In this document: positions 45,364 through 54,946 of the stretch, one piece after another | Position numbering within the stretch: the stretch's first letter is position 1 | How the letters are laid out: the number at the start of each line of letters is the position of its first letter | Source: Fuerstiella sp. | GTDB lineage: Bacteria; Planctomycetota; Planctomycetia; Planctomycetales; Planctomycetaceae | Assembly (NCBI GenBank): GCA_022447225.1 | Contig: JAKVAZ010000006.1 | Coordinates: forward strand, 186,001 to 250,000 | DNA length: 64,000 nucleotides | Direction of reading: 5' to 3' | Notes under the pieces: model-generated | What the model saw: the letters and a program-made list of their open reading frames with translations, nothing else | Databases searched by the model: none | What the model was told of the DNA's origin: nothing | Position numbers and translations under genes: made by a program

Positions 45364-47388
45364 GTGACAGCCAATGTGAAACGTGAAATTGAGAAACTGA
45401 GACGCGCGCTGGAGCGGCACAATCGACTCTATTACGTCGAAGCTTCTCCGGAGATCCCGGATCGCGATTTCGACAGGCTGCTGAGTCAGCTGCAGGAACT
45501 CGAAGCTCAGTATCCGCAATACGATTCCGAAAGCAGTCCCACACGAAAAGTTGGAGGAGTCCCGATTGACGGATTTGAATCGGTTACTCACCGTATTCCC
45601 ATGCTGTCGATTGAGAATCTTTTCGAAGAGCAGGAAGTAACTGAATGGCACAGAGGACTCCAGGAACAGCTCGAGGAGGAATTACCGGACTACAGCATCG
45701 AGTACAAAATAGACGGAGTCGCCATGGGACTCATTTATGAACACGGACAGCTGGTCCGCGGAGTGACCCGTGGGAATGGTCAGACGGGAGATGACATCAC
45801 TTCGAATGCTCGTGTTGTGGGAGGTGTACCACTGCGGCTGGACATCACGAATCCGCCTGCGGTGCTCGAAGTGAGAGGTGAAGTGATGATTCACGGTGAA
45901 GATTTCGCCGCCTTCCGCACCGGCCAGATCGAACGTGGCGAAGAACCATTTCGAAATCCTCGCAATGCAGCTGCAGGCGCTTTAAAGCTTCTCGATCCCC
46001 GGATTGCCCGTCAGCGCGGTCTCCGGTTCGTTGCCCACGGGGTGGGATACTGCGAAGGGATTCAGTGGTCCAGCTATCTGCACTTTCTGGAATCGATCCG
46101 TCGGATGGGCCTGCCTGTGACCCCAGGAGTTTCTAAAGCCCGGGGGCTCGACCACCTCCTGAACGTCATTGCTCAGATGATGGAAGGCGTCCCCGCACTG
46201 CCGTTCGAAGTCGATGGAATCGTCATTAAACTTAACCGGCTCATACAGCGAGACCAGCTGGGAGCAACGTCCCGGTTTCCGCGCTGGGCCAGAGCCTTTA
46301 AGTGGGAACGATACGAAGCCGAAACAGCTGTCAGCAACATAGCGGTTCAGGTCGGTAAAACAGGAACCCTGACTCCGGTGGCAGAACTGGAACCGGTCGA
46401 AATTGACGGCACCATTGTGTCGCGGGCCAGTCTGCACAATCGAGACGAATTGGATCGATTAGGAGTCCTCGTCGGCGACCGCGTAGTCGTGGAGAAAGCC
46501 GGTAAAATCATTCCTCATATTCTTCGGGTCAACACAGCGGCACGAAGCGGAAACGAGAAACCATTTCGATTTCCGGCACATTGCCCCGAGTGCGGAGCAC
46601 CAACCCGGCAGGAAGACGGGGCTGTTTATATTCGCTGTCCCGATCCTCAGTGTCCGGCTCAGTTGAGAGAGACCATGGTTTTCTTTGCCTCACGAGCAGC
46701 CATGGACATCGACGGACTCGGTGAAAAACTGGTCGGTCAACTGCTTGATGTAAAACTGATTGACGGCATCCCTTCACTTTATCGACTGAACACCAGGCAG
46801 GACGATCTGCTGCAAGTGGAGCGAATGGCACAAAAATCGGTCGATCGACTGCTGAGAGGTATCAATGATTCCAGATCACGTCCGCTGTGGCGACTGCTGA
46901 CAGGATTGAATATTCGTCATGTGGGTCAAAGCAACGCACAGGTACTTGAGTCGGCCTTTGGCACAATCCACACCATTGCCGAACAATCGGTCGAAAAACT
47001 GGCTGCCGTCGATGAAATTGGCCCGATCATCGCTGCATCCGTGCATACATTCTTCGCTTCTGATTACGGCAGTCGACTGGTTGCAGAACTCACCGACCTG
47101 GGCCTTAATCTCGGCACAGCGGTCGTTTCCGGGAACCGAGACGGAGCGGAACAGGCTCTCAGCGGCAGTACGGTGGTTATCACAGGAACACTTTCGCATC
47201 TTTCCCGTGACGAAGCAAAACAACTGGTTCGTGATCACGGGGGAAAGACTTCCGGCAGTGTATCCCGGAAAACAGACATTGTTGTCGCGGGAGAAAAAGC
47301 CGGCAGCAAACTGACCAAAGCCCGTGATCTTGGAATCGAAGTCCTGACAGAACAGGAATTCCTCACCCGGCTTGGTATACAGAGATAG
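45364..47388 (+). CDS. ligA: NAD-dependent DNA ligase
   Basis: A 674-residue bacterial ligase sealing nicks in replication and repair. Domains in order: an Ia domain (HNRLYYVEASPEIPDRDFD), adenylation domain with catalytic Lys in EYKIDG (residue 115), OB fold, a four-Cys zinc finger (about 420-450; CPECGAPT then CPDPQCPAQ), helix-hairpin-helix region and a C-terminal BRCT domain. The length is usual. I begin at GTG 45364 because AGGGA lies 6 bases upstream and this gives the family's usual N-terminus; a GTG at 45298 would add 22 residues. It is followed after 147 bases by a histidine kinase gene on the same strand. Confidence 0.97.
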   Translation: MTANVKREIEKLRRALERHNRLYYVEASPEIPDRDFDRLLSQLQELEAQYPQYDSESSPTRKVGGVPIDGFESVTHRIPMLSIENLFEEQEVTEWHRGLQEQLEEELPDYSIEYKIDGVAMGLIYEHGQLVRGVTRGNGQTGDDITSNARVVGGVPLRLDITNPPAVLEVRGEVMIHGEDFAAFRTGQIERGEEPFRNPRNAAAGALKLLDPRIARQRGLRFVAHGVGYCEGIQWSSYLHFLESIRRMGLPVTPGVSKARGLDHLLNVIAQMMEGVPALPFEVDGIVIKLNRLIQRDQLGATSRFPRWARAFKWERYEAETAVSNIAVQVGKTGTLTPVAELEPVEIDGTIVSRASLHNRDELDRLGVLVGDRVVVEKAGKIIPHILRVNTAARSGNEKPFRFPAHCPECGAPTRQEDGAVYIRCPDPQCPAQLRETMVFFASRAAMDIDGLGEKLVGQLLDVKLIDGIPSLYRLNTRQDDLLQVERMAQKSVDRLLRGINDSRSRPLWRLLTGLNIRHVGQSNAQVLESAFGTIHTIAEQSVEKLAAVDEIGPIIAASVHTFFASDYGSRLVAELTDLGLNLGTAVVSGNRDGAEQALSGSTVVITGTLSHLSRDEAKQLVRDHGGKTSGSVSRKTDIVVAGEKAGSKLTKARDLGIEVLTEQEFLTRLGIQR

Positions 47389-47535
47389 ACGTCACCGGTC
47401 GATTCCGTGACCTCCTCCGATTGTGACGGACAGATGATCGCAGGGACGATAAACTTTCCCGTCGTTCTGAAATTTCGGTTGTGAGCAAATGCTGATTCAG
47501 CAGTGTGCGCTCGCTGATTTTGTCCAGGTGATGAA

Positions 47536-49203
47536 GTGTCGACAGCTACACTCCTCGTTATTCATGGCCCCAATCAGGGTACCCGGTACTCGGTGGAACC
47601 TGAACAAACCGAAACGACAATTGGTCGAAGTGTCGGTTGTGACATTCGACTGGACGACCATGAAGTATCGCGCCGGCATGTGATGGTCTGCTATGACGGC
47701 GTCTCCTTTCAGATTCAGGATCTGAACAGCGCAAATGGCACAAGACTCAACTCTCGGTTCATTGAAACATCTCCGCTTACCCACGGTGACACCATTCGCA
47801 TTGGCGCTTCCCTGATTAGTTTTCAGCTGTCCGATCCGTTGGTTGCAGCCCGGGACTCGGCTCAACAGGTACTGCTGATTGACGACACAGCAGATCAACA
47901 GCATTCGGCGATTGTCAAATCAGTGGCCGTCCCTCCTGCATCAGCGATGACCGTTCACCATGTACCGATTCAGGACTCACGCCTGATGTATCGTGTCGCG
48001 GAAGAACTCGTTCGACCGACTCATTCGCAGCAAACACTACTCAATGAAATCTTGAAGCTGGTTCTGTCAGCCGTCGGAGCAGATCGCGGGTGTTTTCTGC
48101 TGCGGAAATCAGACGGCACCCTGAACCCCGCTGCTTATCAGCAACGCCTGGATCAGGAAGAGGCCTCACCGCAGATACAGGTATCGCATTCCATCACCGG
48201 CTATGTGATCAATAACGGCCAGGCAGTTCGCACATCGGATGCAACAAAGGATACTCGATTTGGCGGGCTCAGTATTGCCGCAGACGGTGTGCATGAAGTG
48301 ATCTGCGCACCTTTGCGGGGACATGAGGAATTGCTGGGGGTCCTTTACATCGACACAAAGAATCACGACGTTGTTCCAGGATTTGCAACGGCCAGTCGAC
48401 TGACCGACGACCACTTAACGGCAGTATTGGCGGTTGCACGACAGTCTGCGTTAGCCGTGGAGGCTCGACAGTTTCACGACGCATTTCTCCAGGCAGAACG
48501 ATTTGCCACGATGGGGCGGACCGTAGCGGTATTGAGTCATCACATCCGAAATATCCTTCAGGGGATCAAGGGTGGTGGATACCTGATTGCCAAGGGGCTG
48601 GAGGACGACCAAAAAGAAATGGCCATAGAAGGCTGGTCGGTTGTTGAGCGAAACCAGAACCGAATTTTTGAACTGGTGACAGACATGCTGTCGTTTAGTC
48701 GGGACCGCATTCCGCAACTGCAGGTCGCAAATCTTAACGCCGTATGTGCAGAGGTCAGTGAACTCGCTTCGCTGCGGGCCGGAGAGTCCGAAACTGAGTT
48801 TATGTTTAAACCGGATACCGACATTCCGCCCGCAGCATTCGACCCGGAAGCGATCCACCGTGCCGTTCTGAATACGGTAAACAATGCGATTGACGCAGTA
48901 TATCAAAGGGAGCAGGCAGCCGTCATTCTCCAGACCGGATATGATGCCGACCAGGATATGATGCTGGTCGCGGTCAGCGACAACGGACCGGGAATCCCGG
49001 AAGATCAGCGGGAAACCGTCTTCAATATTTTTGAATCATCCAAGGGGTACGGCGGGACCGGCATCGGCCTTCCTGTCAGTCTAAAAATAGTACGCGAACA
49101 TGGTGGTCAAATTCGTATCGATAGTGAGTCCGGCAGCGGAACACGATTCGTACTGAGCTGGCCGCGAGGCAGACCGGATGAATTGAAATCACCAGTGAAA
49201 TAA
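47536..49203 (+). CDS. FHA-GAF-histidine kinase hybrid
   Basis: A 555-residue soluble sensor kinase. Domains: FHA (about 1-95; TIGRSVGCDIRLDDHEVSRRH, a phospho-Thr peptide reader), GAF (about 150-300; a small-molecule or redox sensor), then a histidine kinase with the H-box in VLSHHIRNILQGI, N-box NTVNNAIDAV, and ATP-lid motifs DNGPGIP and GGTGIGL. It has no membrane segment. The FHA domain suggests input from a Ser/Thr kinase, so it could link to planctomycete kinases such as those at 0-2 kb (inference). Start GTG 47536, with AGGTGA upstream. No response regulator is adjacent. It lies 147 bases after ligA. Confidence 0.93.
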   Translation: MSTATLLVIHGPNQGTRYSVEPEQTETTIGRSVGCDIRLDDHEVSRRHVMVCYDGVSFQIQDLNSANGTRLNSRFIETSPLTHGDTIRIGASLISFQLSDPLVAARDSAQQVLLIDDTADQQHSAIVKSVAVPPASAMTVHHVPIQDSRLMYRVAEELVRPTHSQQTLLNEILKLVLSAVGADRGCFLLRKSDGTLNPAAYQQRLDQEEASPQIQVSHSITGYVINNGQAVRTSDATKDTRFGGLSIAADGVHEVICAPLRGHEELLGVLYIDTKNHDVVPGFATASRLTDDHLTAVLAVARQSALAVEARQFHDAFLQAERFATMGRTVAVLSHHIRNILQGIKGGGYLIAKGLEDDQKEMAIEGWSVVERNQNRIFELVTDMLSFSRDRIPQLQVANLNAVCAEVSELASLRAGESETEFMFKPDTDIPPAAFDPEAIHRAVLNTVNNAIDAVYQREQAAVILQTGYDADQDMMLVAVSDNGPGIPEDQRETVFNIFESSKGYGGTGIGLPVSLKIVREHGGQIRIDSESGSGTRFVLSWPRGRPDELKSPVK

Positions 49204-49306
49204 CTCAGCGGCGAATCAGCCCCTGTCACCCGAATCAGATGATCAGACCTTCGTCGCAGCCGGCGTCGGCACTCCTTCCCTCCTTTTGACAATTCACGAA
49301 TCAGTC

Positions 49307-50275
49307 ATGCGTATCGTTGTACTTGACGGATCGACACTCAATCCAGGTGATCTCAGCTGGAGCAAACTTGAACAGCTGGGTGAAGTTGCGTTCTACAACC
49401 GGACGGCTCCTCAGGAAATTTGTGAACGTGCTGCGGGAGCGGACGCCATTCTGGTCAATAAACTCGTGATATCGGCCGAGACAATCCAGGCACTGCCGGA
49501 TCTCAGATACATCGGTGTTACCGCAACAGGTTATAATATCGTGGATATCGATGAGGCCGCTCGTCGCAGGATTCCCGTCTGCAACGTTCCCACGTATGGC
49601 ACACGTTCGGTTGCTCAAATGGTATTCGCTCACATACTGGAATTCACGCAGAACGTTGCACACCATGATCAGACGGTTCGTGACCAGCGACGGTGGGCCG
49701 CCTGTACCGATTTTTGCTACTGGGACTATCCCATGATTGAACTGGACGGACTCACAATGGGCATCGTCGGACTCGGCCGAATCGGTATGACAACGGCTCG
49801 ACTTGCACTGGCGTTTGGCATGAAGGTGTCTGCCTATGATCCATATGCGCAATCGACTGCTGACGAGATCCGGATGGTGGAGCTGGACCATTTGTTTGAA
49901 CAGAGTGACGTCATCAGTCTGCATTGTCCGCTGACACCCGACAATGAGAAGCTGGTCAATGCGGAACGACTGGCCCTTATGAAGTCAACAGCCTTCCTGG
50001 TAAACACCTCCCGCGGACCGCTTGTCGATTCAGAAGCACTGGCCGCTGCACTCAACAGTGGTCAGATAGCGGGAGCAGGCCTGGACGTACTGGAGCAGGA
50101 GCCCCCACCTAAGCAACATCCACTGTATACGGCAAAAAACTGTCACATCACTCCCCATATCGCCTGGGCAACCCGCTCGGCCCGCGGACAGCTGCTGCAG
50201 ACAGCCGTGAGCAACGTTGCTGCATTTAAGCAGGGACAACTGCAAAACGTAGTCAATGGGATCAACAGCGTTTAA
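49307..50275 (+). CDS. D-isomer 2-hydroxyacid dehydrogenase (glycerate-dehydrogenase-like)
   Basis: A 322-residue NAD-dependent oxidoreductase. The cofactor loop is GLGRIGMTTARLALAFGM. The catalytic Arg is in NTSRGPLVDSEAL, Glu in LDVLEQEPP, and His in HITPHIAWATRSA. The ATRSARGQLLQTAVSN end resembles the HprA-type glycerate/hydroxypyruvate reductases. Reaction class: interconversion of 2-hydroxy and 2-oxo acids. I start at ATG 49307; a TTG at 49286 would add seven residues with no motif. It opens a co-directional block of sugar-acid-type enzymes running to 54.7 kb, each with its own upstream gap. Confidence 0.92.
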   Translation: MRIVVLDGSTLNPGDLSWSKLEQLGEVAFYNRTAPQEICERAAGADAILVNKLVISAETIQALPDLRYIGVTATGYNIVDIDEAARRRIPVCNVPTYGTRSVAQMVFAHILEFTQNVAHHDQTVRDQRRWAACTDFCYWDYPMIELDGLTMGIVGLGRIGMTTARLALAFGMKVSAYDPYAQSTADEIRMVELDHLFEQSDVISLHCPLTPDNEKLVNAERLALMKSTAFLVNTSRGPLVDSEALAAALNSGQIAGAGLDVLEQEPPPKQHPLYTAKNCHITPHIAWATRSARGQLLQTAVSNVAAFKQGQLQNVVNGINSV

Positions 50276-50721
50276 GAGATTCACGTACACGCATCTCAGT
50301 GAACATCCTCCGGCAGAAAACGATCGAAAACGGTCATACACCCGTACCGTACAAAGCGGAATCGCCTCTGACTCACTTCTTTCAACATAGAATGTGCAGA
50401 ACTCACGACACGCCGCACGTGTGAGCCTACTGATGTTTCTCACCGTTGCCTGCGTCCTGCTGTTAGAAAATCATCTCCCGTCTTCCTGTGAAATGTTCTG
50501 CTCTGCGGAGGACTGAACAAATGCTGTTGACCATGTCGATGAATCAAACATTGGTCGATGAATCAAAACTTGACGACGGTTTCACCAAAGAATTCGCTCA
50601 ACAAAAACTCCCCTGCCGTGGTGAGTTGCATGAGAGTTGATCACGGGTACTGTATCGCGTCTGTCAACTCAACTTCCGAACTCGAGGACTCCTCCCCGAT
50701 ATCAACAAACAGAGACAAACC
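50276..50721. other. Intergenic region with a short ORF and direct repeats
   Basis: About 446 bases between the dehydrogenase and SDR genes. It holds a 40-codon frame (50521-50640, listed separately). A 14-base direct repeat, GTCGATGAATCAAA, occurs at 50535 and again at 50554, 19 bases apart. No terminator is evident. Confidence 0.45.
50521..50640 (+). CDS. Possible small protein, 39 residues
   Basis: ATG 50521 is preceded by GGAGG with 9 bases spacing, a good ribosome site. The product (MLLTMSMNQTLVDESKLDDG onward, ending ELHES) is soluble and charged, with no signal or membrane helix. It contains the two copies of a 14-base direct repeat, so it may be a chance frame. No function can be given, and only the ribosome site supports it. 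Confidence 0.25.
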   Translation: MLLTMSMNQTLVDESKLDDGFTKEFAQQKLPCRGELHES

Positions 50722-51504
50722 ATGTCCTTCACAGGTAAAAACGCAGTCGTAACCGGATCGTCAAAAGGGATCGGTCGAGCGGTCGCTCTGGAACTGGCCC
50801 GTGGCGGAGCCAATGTTACTGTCAACTGTCGGTCAAGCGCAGATGAAGCCAATATCGTCGCAGAAGAAATCCGTGCGATTGGTCGTCGCGCCATCGTCTC
50901 AAAAACAGACGTATCGGATCAGTCCGGCGTCGAAGCGATGGTAGCTGAGACCGTTGATGAGTTCGGCAGTCTGGATCTGTACGTATCTAATGCGGCCTAC
51001 AGTGACCGGGAAAACATGGTCGATGCGGACATGGAGGGATTTGAGCAAACCATCAATGTGACCATGTGGGGTGCGTTCTATGGTGTGCGGGCTGCTGCTC
51101 AACAAATGATCAAACAGGGCCACGGAGGTGCCATCACTGTCATCAGTTCACCGCATGCGATTTTAGCAATTCCAACGTCGATGGCGTACAACATGTCCAA
51201 AGCGGCGATTGATCACATGGCGCGTACAGCTGCGATTGAACTGGTAACACACGGTATTCGCGTCAATACGTTTCATCCCGGCTGGATCGATACTCCAGGA
51301 GAACGAAAATTTTTCACTGATGAGCAGATTGCCGAAGCCTCAGAAAAATTGCCGATGGGACGTCTGGGGACCTCTGAAGAGATGGCCAAAGGAATCGCAT
51401 TTACTCTCAGCGAAACGGCCGCCTACATGACCGGCAGCGTGATGACGATGGACGGAGGTGTCGGACTGCCGTGGTGGTCCAACCGAGCCGACGGCGAGAT
51501 GTAA
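50722..51504 (+). CDS. SDR oxidoreductase (glucose/gluconate-dehydrogenase-like)
   Basis: A 260-residue classical SDR with TGSSKGIG (cofactor loop), the NNAG-equivalent SNAAYSD (Ala-Ala in place of Ala-Gly, an oddity), catalytic Ser in ISSPHA, and Tyr/Lys in YNMSKAA. An acidic TDVSDQS follows strand 3. The C-terminal DGGVGLPWW is typical of sugar dehydrogenases. It is in the same block as the 2-hydroxyacid dehydrogenase, DapA-like aldolase and lactonase, so oxidation of a sugar or sugar acid is likely; the exact substrate is unknown. Start ATG 50722. Confidence 0.88.
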   Translation: MSFTGKNAVVTGSSKGIGRAVALELARGGANVTVNCRSSADEANIVAEEIRAIGRRAIVSKTDVSDQSGVEAMVAETVDEFGSLDLYVSNAAYSDRENMVDADMEGFEQTINVTMWGAFYGVRAAAQQMIKQGHGGAITVISSPHAILAIPTSMAYNMSKAAIDHMARTAAIELVTHGIRVNTFHPGWIDTPGERKFFTDEQIAEASEKLPMGRLGTSEEMAKGIAFTLSETAAYMTGSVMTMDGGVGLPWWSNRADGEM

Positions 51505-51957
51505 ATTTTCAGATATCCCGCTGCGCAACGCTCAAAGTCCGGTGATGACACTGGCCCGACTGCATGCAAACGGCCAGCACCACAAATGGTGTCTTCCATG
51601 AAGACAATCAGGGGCGGACTGGCGGTGTCCACATTCAATATTCGAACGGTTACGCGACGTTACCTTTGGACCGTGGACCCCGTATCGGTATTAACAAGAT
51701 AGCCGCAAAGAAAATCCGGGATCGGTGATTTGCGGAAACAGATGTTACGTTAGAGCGCCCTGACGGATCTAACGGAGATACACAGGATTTCGCCGGATGT
51801 CCACGCTGTACTCATATGGCTGTGCTAACATGGACAGTCACTACGAATGTGAATATCACTTGGTTACCTTTTGACAACGGCCTGGACGAAGACAACGATC
51901 GGAAGCCCCCGAAGCCGAATTAACCGCCAAGTGCTGCCTCATCTACGGAAATTTTTT
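51505..51957. other. Intergenic region before the DapA-like gene
   Basis: About 450 bases. No supported gene. GGAAA at 51946-51950 is a weak ribosome site for the start at 51958. Confidence 0.45.
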
Positions 51958-52866
51958 ATGACTCCTTTTCAGGAACGAATTTTCGGCAATATCCCTGCCT
52001 TACTGACACCACTGAATCGTGATTTTTCTGTGGATTCGGAAGCATTGCGGCGAACCACCCGGCGTCTGGTCGACAACGGCTGCCGAGGTGTGGTTGTACT
52101 TGGCACGTCCGGTGAGTTTTCGTCGATCAACGATGACCAGCGAGAAATCGCAATTCGCTCCGTTGTCGAAGAAATCGCCGGTCAGGTGCCGGTGATCGTT
52201 GGATGTGGTGAGCCAAATGTTCAGCGCACTTACAATCAGACCCGGCAGGCCGGTGCTTTGGGTGCAGATGGAGTGCTGGTTAATCCGCCGTTCTATTTTA
52301 CGATGACTCAGGACGAGATCGTGCAGTTCTTCGCCGAGTTGGTTAACGTTTCGCCACTCCCTGTTCTGCTTTACAACATCCCAAGCCTGACCAAAGTAAC
52401 AGCCGAACCTTCCACGATCCCACGGCTGAGGGACGTTGGTGTGCAGGGCCTCAAAGACAGCTCCGGCGTTCCGATCAATACCCTCGCATATCTCGCGGCA
52501 TTGGGACCGAATTCAGATTTTCGTGTGGTGGTTGGGGGAGATGCGTTTTTCGTACATCTCCTGGACGCGGGCGCATGCGCCACAACCGGTATGCTCGGTA
52601 ACATTGCTCCTCAGCTGGCTGTCCGAATCCATGAGGCATGGCTCGCCAAAGATTACCCCGGTGCATTCGCAGCTCAACACCGAGTGAATGAACTTTTCCA
52701 GTTAATTTTGCCGTTGCACAATTTTTTACATGCGACAGCCAAAGCAGTCATGAGTGAACTCGGCCTGATGGAAAAATGGGTCGCGCCTCCCAAGACGCCG
52801 ATGACCGATGCCCAGGCAGCTGAGGCATTTGCCAGGTTGCGACCGTTTCTTCCTGAATTCGAATGA
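51958..52866 (+). CDS. DapA-family (dihydrodipicolinate synthase / N-acetylneuraminate lyase) aldolase
   Basis: A 302-residue TIM-barrel class I aldolase. It has GTSGEFSSI (the family's G-T-T/S-G-E), the Tyr in VLLYNIPS, and the Schiff-base Lys in GLKDSSG. Members make or split pyruvate-derived hydroxy-keto acids, such as 2-keto-3-deoxy sugar acids or dihydrodipicolinate. Because lysine-pathway genes are absent and sugar-acid enzymes are adjacent, a KDG-type or sialic-acid-type aldolase is the better guess (inference). I start at ATG 51958; an earlier frame start at 51871 adds 29 residues without motif and is probably not translated. Confidence 0.9.
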   Translation: MTPFQERIFGNIPALLTPLNRDFSVDSEALRRTTRRLVDNGCRGVVVLGTSGEFSSINDDQREIAIRSVVEEIAGQVPVIVGCGEPNVQRTYNQTRQAGALGADGVLVNPPFYFTMTQDEIVQFFAELVNVSPLPVLLYNIPSLTKVTAEPSTIPRLRDVGVQGLKDSSGVPINTLAYLAALGPNSDFRVVVGGDAFFVHLLDAGACATTGMLGNIAPQLAVRIHEAWLAKDYPGAFAAQHRVNELFQLILPLHNFLHATAKAVMSELGLMEKWVAPPKTPMTDAQAAEAFARLRPFLPEFE

Positions 52867-52948
52867 CAACGCCAACCGACCAACAGCGTCTGACTACCAG
52901 CTCCAGGGTTCTGTTTTTTTGCGGTACCGGCTCACCCCGGGGAACTAA

Positions 52949-53473
52949 GTGGATCTGGTTTTTGCCGGACAGACGCAGAATGAAAATTTTGCCTCCATGC
53001 GATTTCGGATAGTAGTGAAGACCAACCTGTGGTTGCTCCTGCAGAACAGCCTTGTGGTGATTGGTGTGTCAGCATCCGGAGCCGTCGCAGCTGCGCTGGT
53101 TGTGATCACGTTGGTCAGAGCCCTGTTGATTCCGGAAACGCCATCGGAATGGGGTAATTGGGGAGCGGCATACGTACTGATTTTTTTTATACCCGTATCA
53201 CTTTTACTGGGAGGGATCGCAGGCTGTGTGGCAGGCCTGTCGTGGATCGGTCAACATGGGAACCGCAGGTGGGAAACCACCACATGGGCAGGAGTGTTAC
53301 TCGGCCTCTGCGTGGGACTCACCTGCAGTTCAAATTTTTTTGGCAGCAGCCACTATATGAACAGACTCGCAACAGTTCTTGTTTCCACAGCCTCTGCGAC
53401 ACTGGCCGGAACTGCGATCAGTTTTTTCACAGCTTTCCGAGATGCGGGACGGTCAAAAACAGATTCACACTGA
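52949..53473 (+). CDS. Small multi-pass membrane protein of unknown function
   Basis: A 174-residue protein with about four hydrophobic segments (roughly 30-60, 70-95, 110-130 and 140-160). I see no named domain. GTG 52949 has GGGGA 7 bases upstream; an ATG at 52997 is the alternative start, giving 158 residues. It sits between a DapA-like aldolase and a secreted lactonase in the same direction. It could be a minor transport or anchoring component, but that is guesswork. Confidence 0.6.
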   Translation: MDLVFAGQTQNENFASMRFRIVVKTNLWLLLQNSLVVIGVSASGAVAAALVVITLVRALLIPETPSEWGNWGAAYVLIFFIPVSLLLGGIAGCVAGLSWIGQHGNRRWETTTWAGVLLGLCVGLTCSSNFFGSSHYMNRLATVLVSTASATLAGTAISFFTAFRDAGRSKTDSH

Positions 53474-53621
53474 TCGTCCGTCGTTAGTTTTTTAAAACTC
53501 GACCCATCGGCACGCGATCTTCGCGGCACTACAGTGAATACACCCCCCCCAAGTTGCGGTCACCGGGAAAACGTTGCATGATGTCCGCATCACTACCGGT
53601 TCGGCGATCACGGAGTTGCAG

Positions 53622-54740
53622 ATGCATCAACATCAACTGACGAATGGTCTTTGGCAAGCCGCATTACTCTGTCTTGTGGCAGTGCATCATGCGAACGGTG
53701 CGGACTTCAAACCGTTCATCGCTTATGGAGCCAGTGCAGACTCGCAGGAGCTCGTCGCTGTTCGATTTCATCAACAGGACGGCACAGTAACATCTCAGGT
53801 CGTCCAGCGAGAACCCCTCGAATGCGAAGGAGCTCCCGTCCTGTACCACAAACAACATCAAACGCTTTACGTTGCCTCACTGCGTGCCCAGGACGGTGAA
53901 CAGAATCAACTGGTGATCTTCTCGGTTGCCAACGATGGCAGACTGACTCGCAGACAAATCATACCAATGCAGCATGGCAGTGCTTATGCCAGCTTCGATC
54001 GTTCCGGGCAGTTTCTTCTCACCACGTCTTACTTCGAAGGCTATGTCGACGTCTATCGACTGGGAGACCATGGTCTTTCCGTTTCGCCGGCCAGTACCAC
54101 CTTTGAGGGACGTGACAAAGCTCATTCGATTCTGCTTAGTCCGGACAATCGATTCGCCTATGTGCCATATGTCAAAGACAACAACGGAATGTTTCAATAT
54201 CAATTCGATTCGAAAAGTGGACGTCTAAATCCTCTGCAGCCGAAACAGGCTGACGTTCCTGACGGCATCGGTCCGAGACACGTTGCATTTCATCCCACGA
54301 AGCCGTTTGTCTTTTTCAGCAACGAGCAGCAGTTGGGCGCAACTTCCTATCGCATCGGACAAGATGGGAGACTTTCGCTGGTTTGCGTAGCCGGTAAGCT
54401 GAAAGCGGAAGAAGGACTGGATGCCTCTGACGTCGAAATCACTCACGATGGTCGGTTCCTGTTCGTTGGTGTGCGAGATTTTGCCGGAGGCAAACGCGAC
54501 AGTGTTCACCGATACTCGATTCAGCCGAACGGAATGCTGACGCATCTCGGACAGGTCTCCACCGATCCTATTCCCTGGGGACTTCACACCGCTCCCGACC
54601 GTCAGCACTTACTCATCACTGCCGCTCACGGCGAGACACTCACTATGTTTGAGATCGACAACGCAGGTGGGTTGACGAAAAACGCTGCGGTCAAATGGGG
54701 AAGAATGGTCCGAGACATCGCAGTTCTCGAGCTGGATTAG
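53622..54740 (+). CDS. Secreted lactonase-family beta-propeller protein
   Basis: A 372-residue seven-bladed propeller of the YbhE/6-phosphogluconolactonase (lactonase_7) type. Its N-terminus is a signal peptide (HQHQLTNGLWQAALLCLVAV, ending HANG), so it acts outside the cytoplasm rather than in the pentose phosphate pathway. It has the family's repeat pattern (LSPDNRFAYVPYVKDNNGMF and GPRHVAFHPTKPFVFFSNE). A role in hydrolysing a sugar lactone is inferred. I start at ATG 53622 because GGAG lies 6 bases upstream; an open TTG at 53574 is unsupported. It closes the rightward sugar-acid block. Confidence 0.9.
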   Translation: MHQHQLTNGLWQAALLCLVAVHHANGADFKPFIAYGASADSQELVAVRFHQQDGTVTSQVVQREPLECEGAPVLYHKQHQTLYVASLRAQDGEQNQLVIFSVANDGRLTRRQIIPMQHGSAYASFDRSGQFLLTTSYFEGYVDVYRLGDHGLSVSPASTTFEGRDKAHSILLSPDNRFAYVPYVKDNNGMFQYQFDSKSGRLNPLQPKQADVPDGIGPRHVAFHPTKPFVFFSNEQQLGATSYRIGQDGRLSLVCVAGKLKAEEGLDASDVEITHDGRFLFVGVRDFAGGKRDSVHRYSIQPNGMLTHLGQVSTDPIPWGLHTAPDRQHLLITAAHGETLTMFEIDNAGGLTKNAAVKWGRMVRDIAVLELD

Positions 54741-54946
54741 GCCTGACAATCGGCTTTGAGATGTCTTCGGGCAACGGCGCGGTATAGTTGCCCGGCTCCC
54801 CCCCAAATCATGCGGAAACAGTCCCCGGAACCGGGTCATACATTGGCGGTCGCAGGGTCTCCGGCCCGGTTAAGTCATCATTCGACCTCTGCGTCTGCTG
54901 ATGCAAATGGCAACCGACAACAGCACAGCAGCAGCTGACAAGGACA

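Noticed and set aside
49301-49924. 207-codon minus-strand frame
   Set aside because: Antisense to the 2-hydroxyacid dehydrogenase gene.
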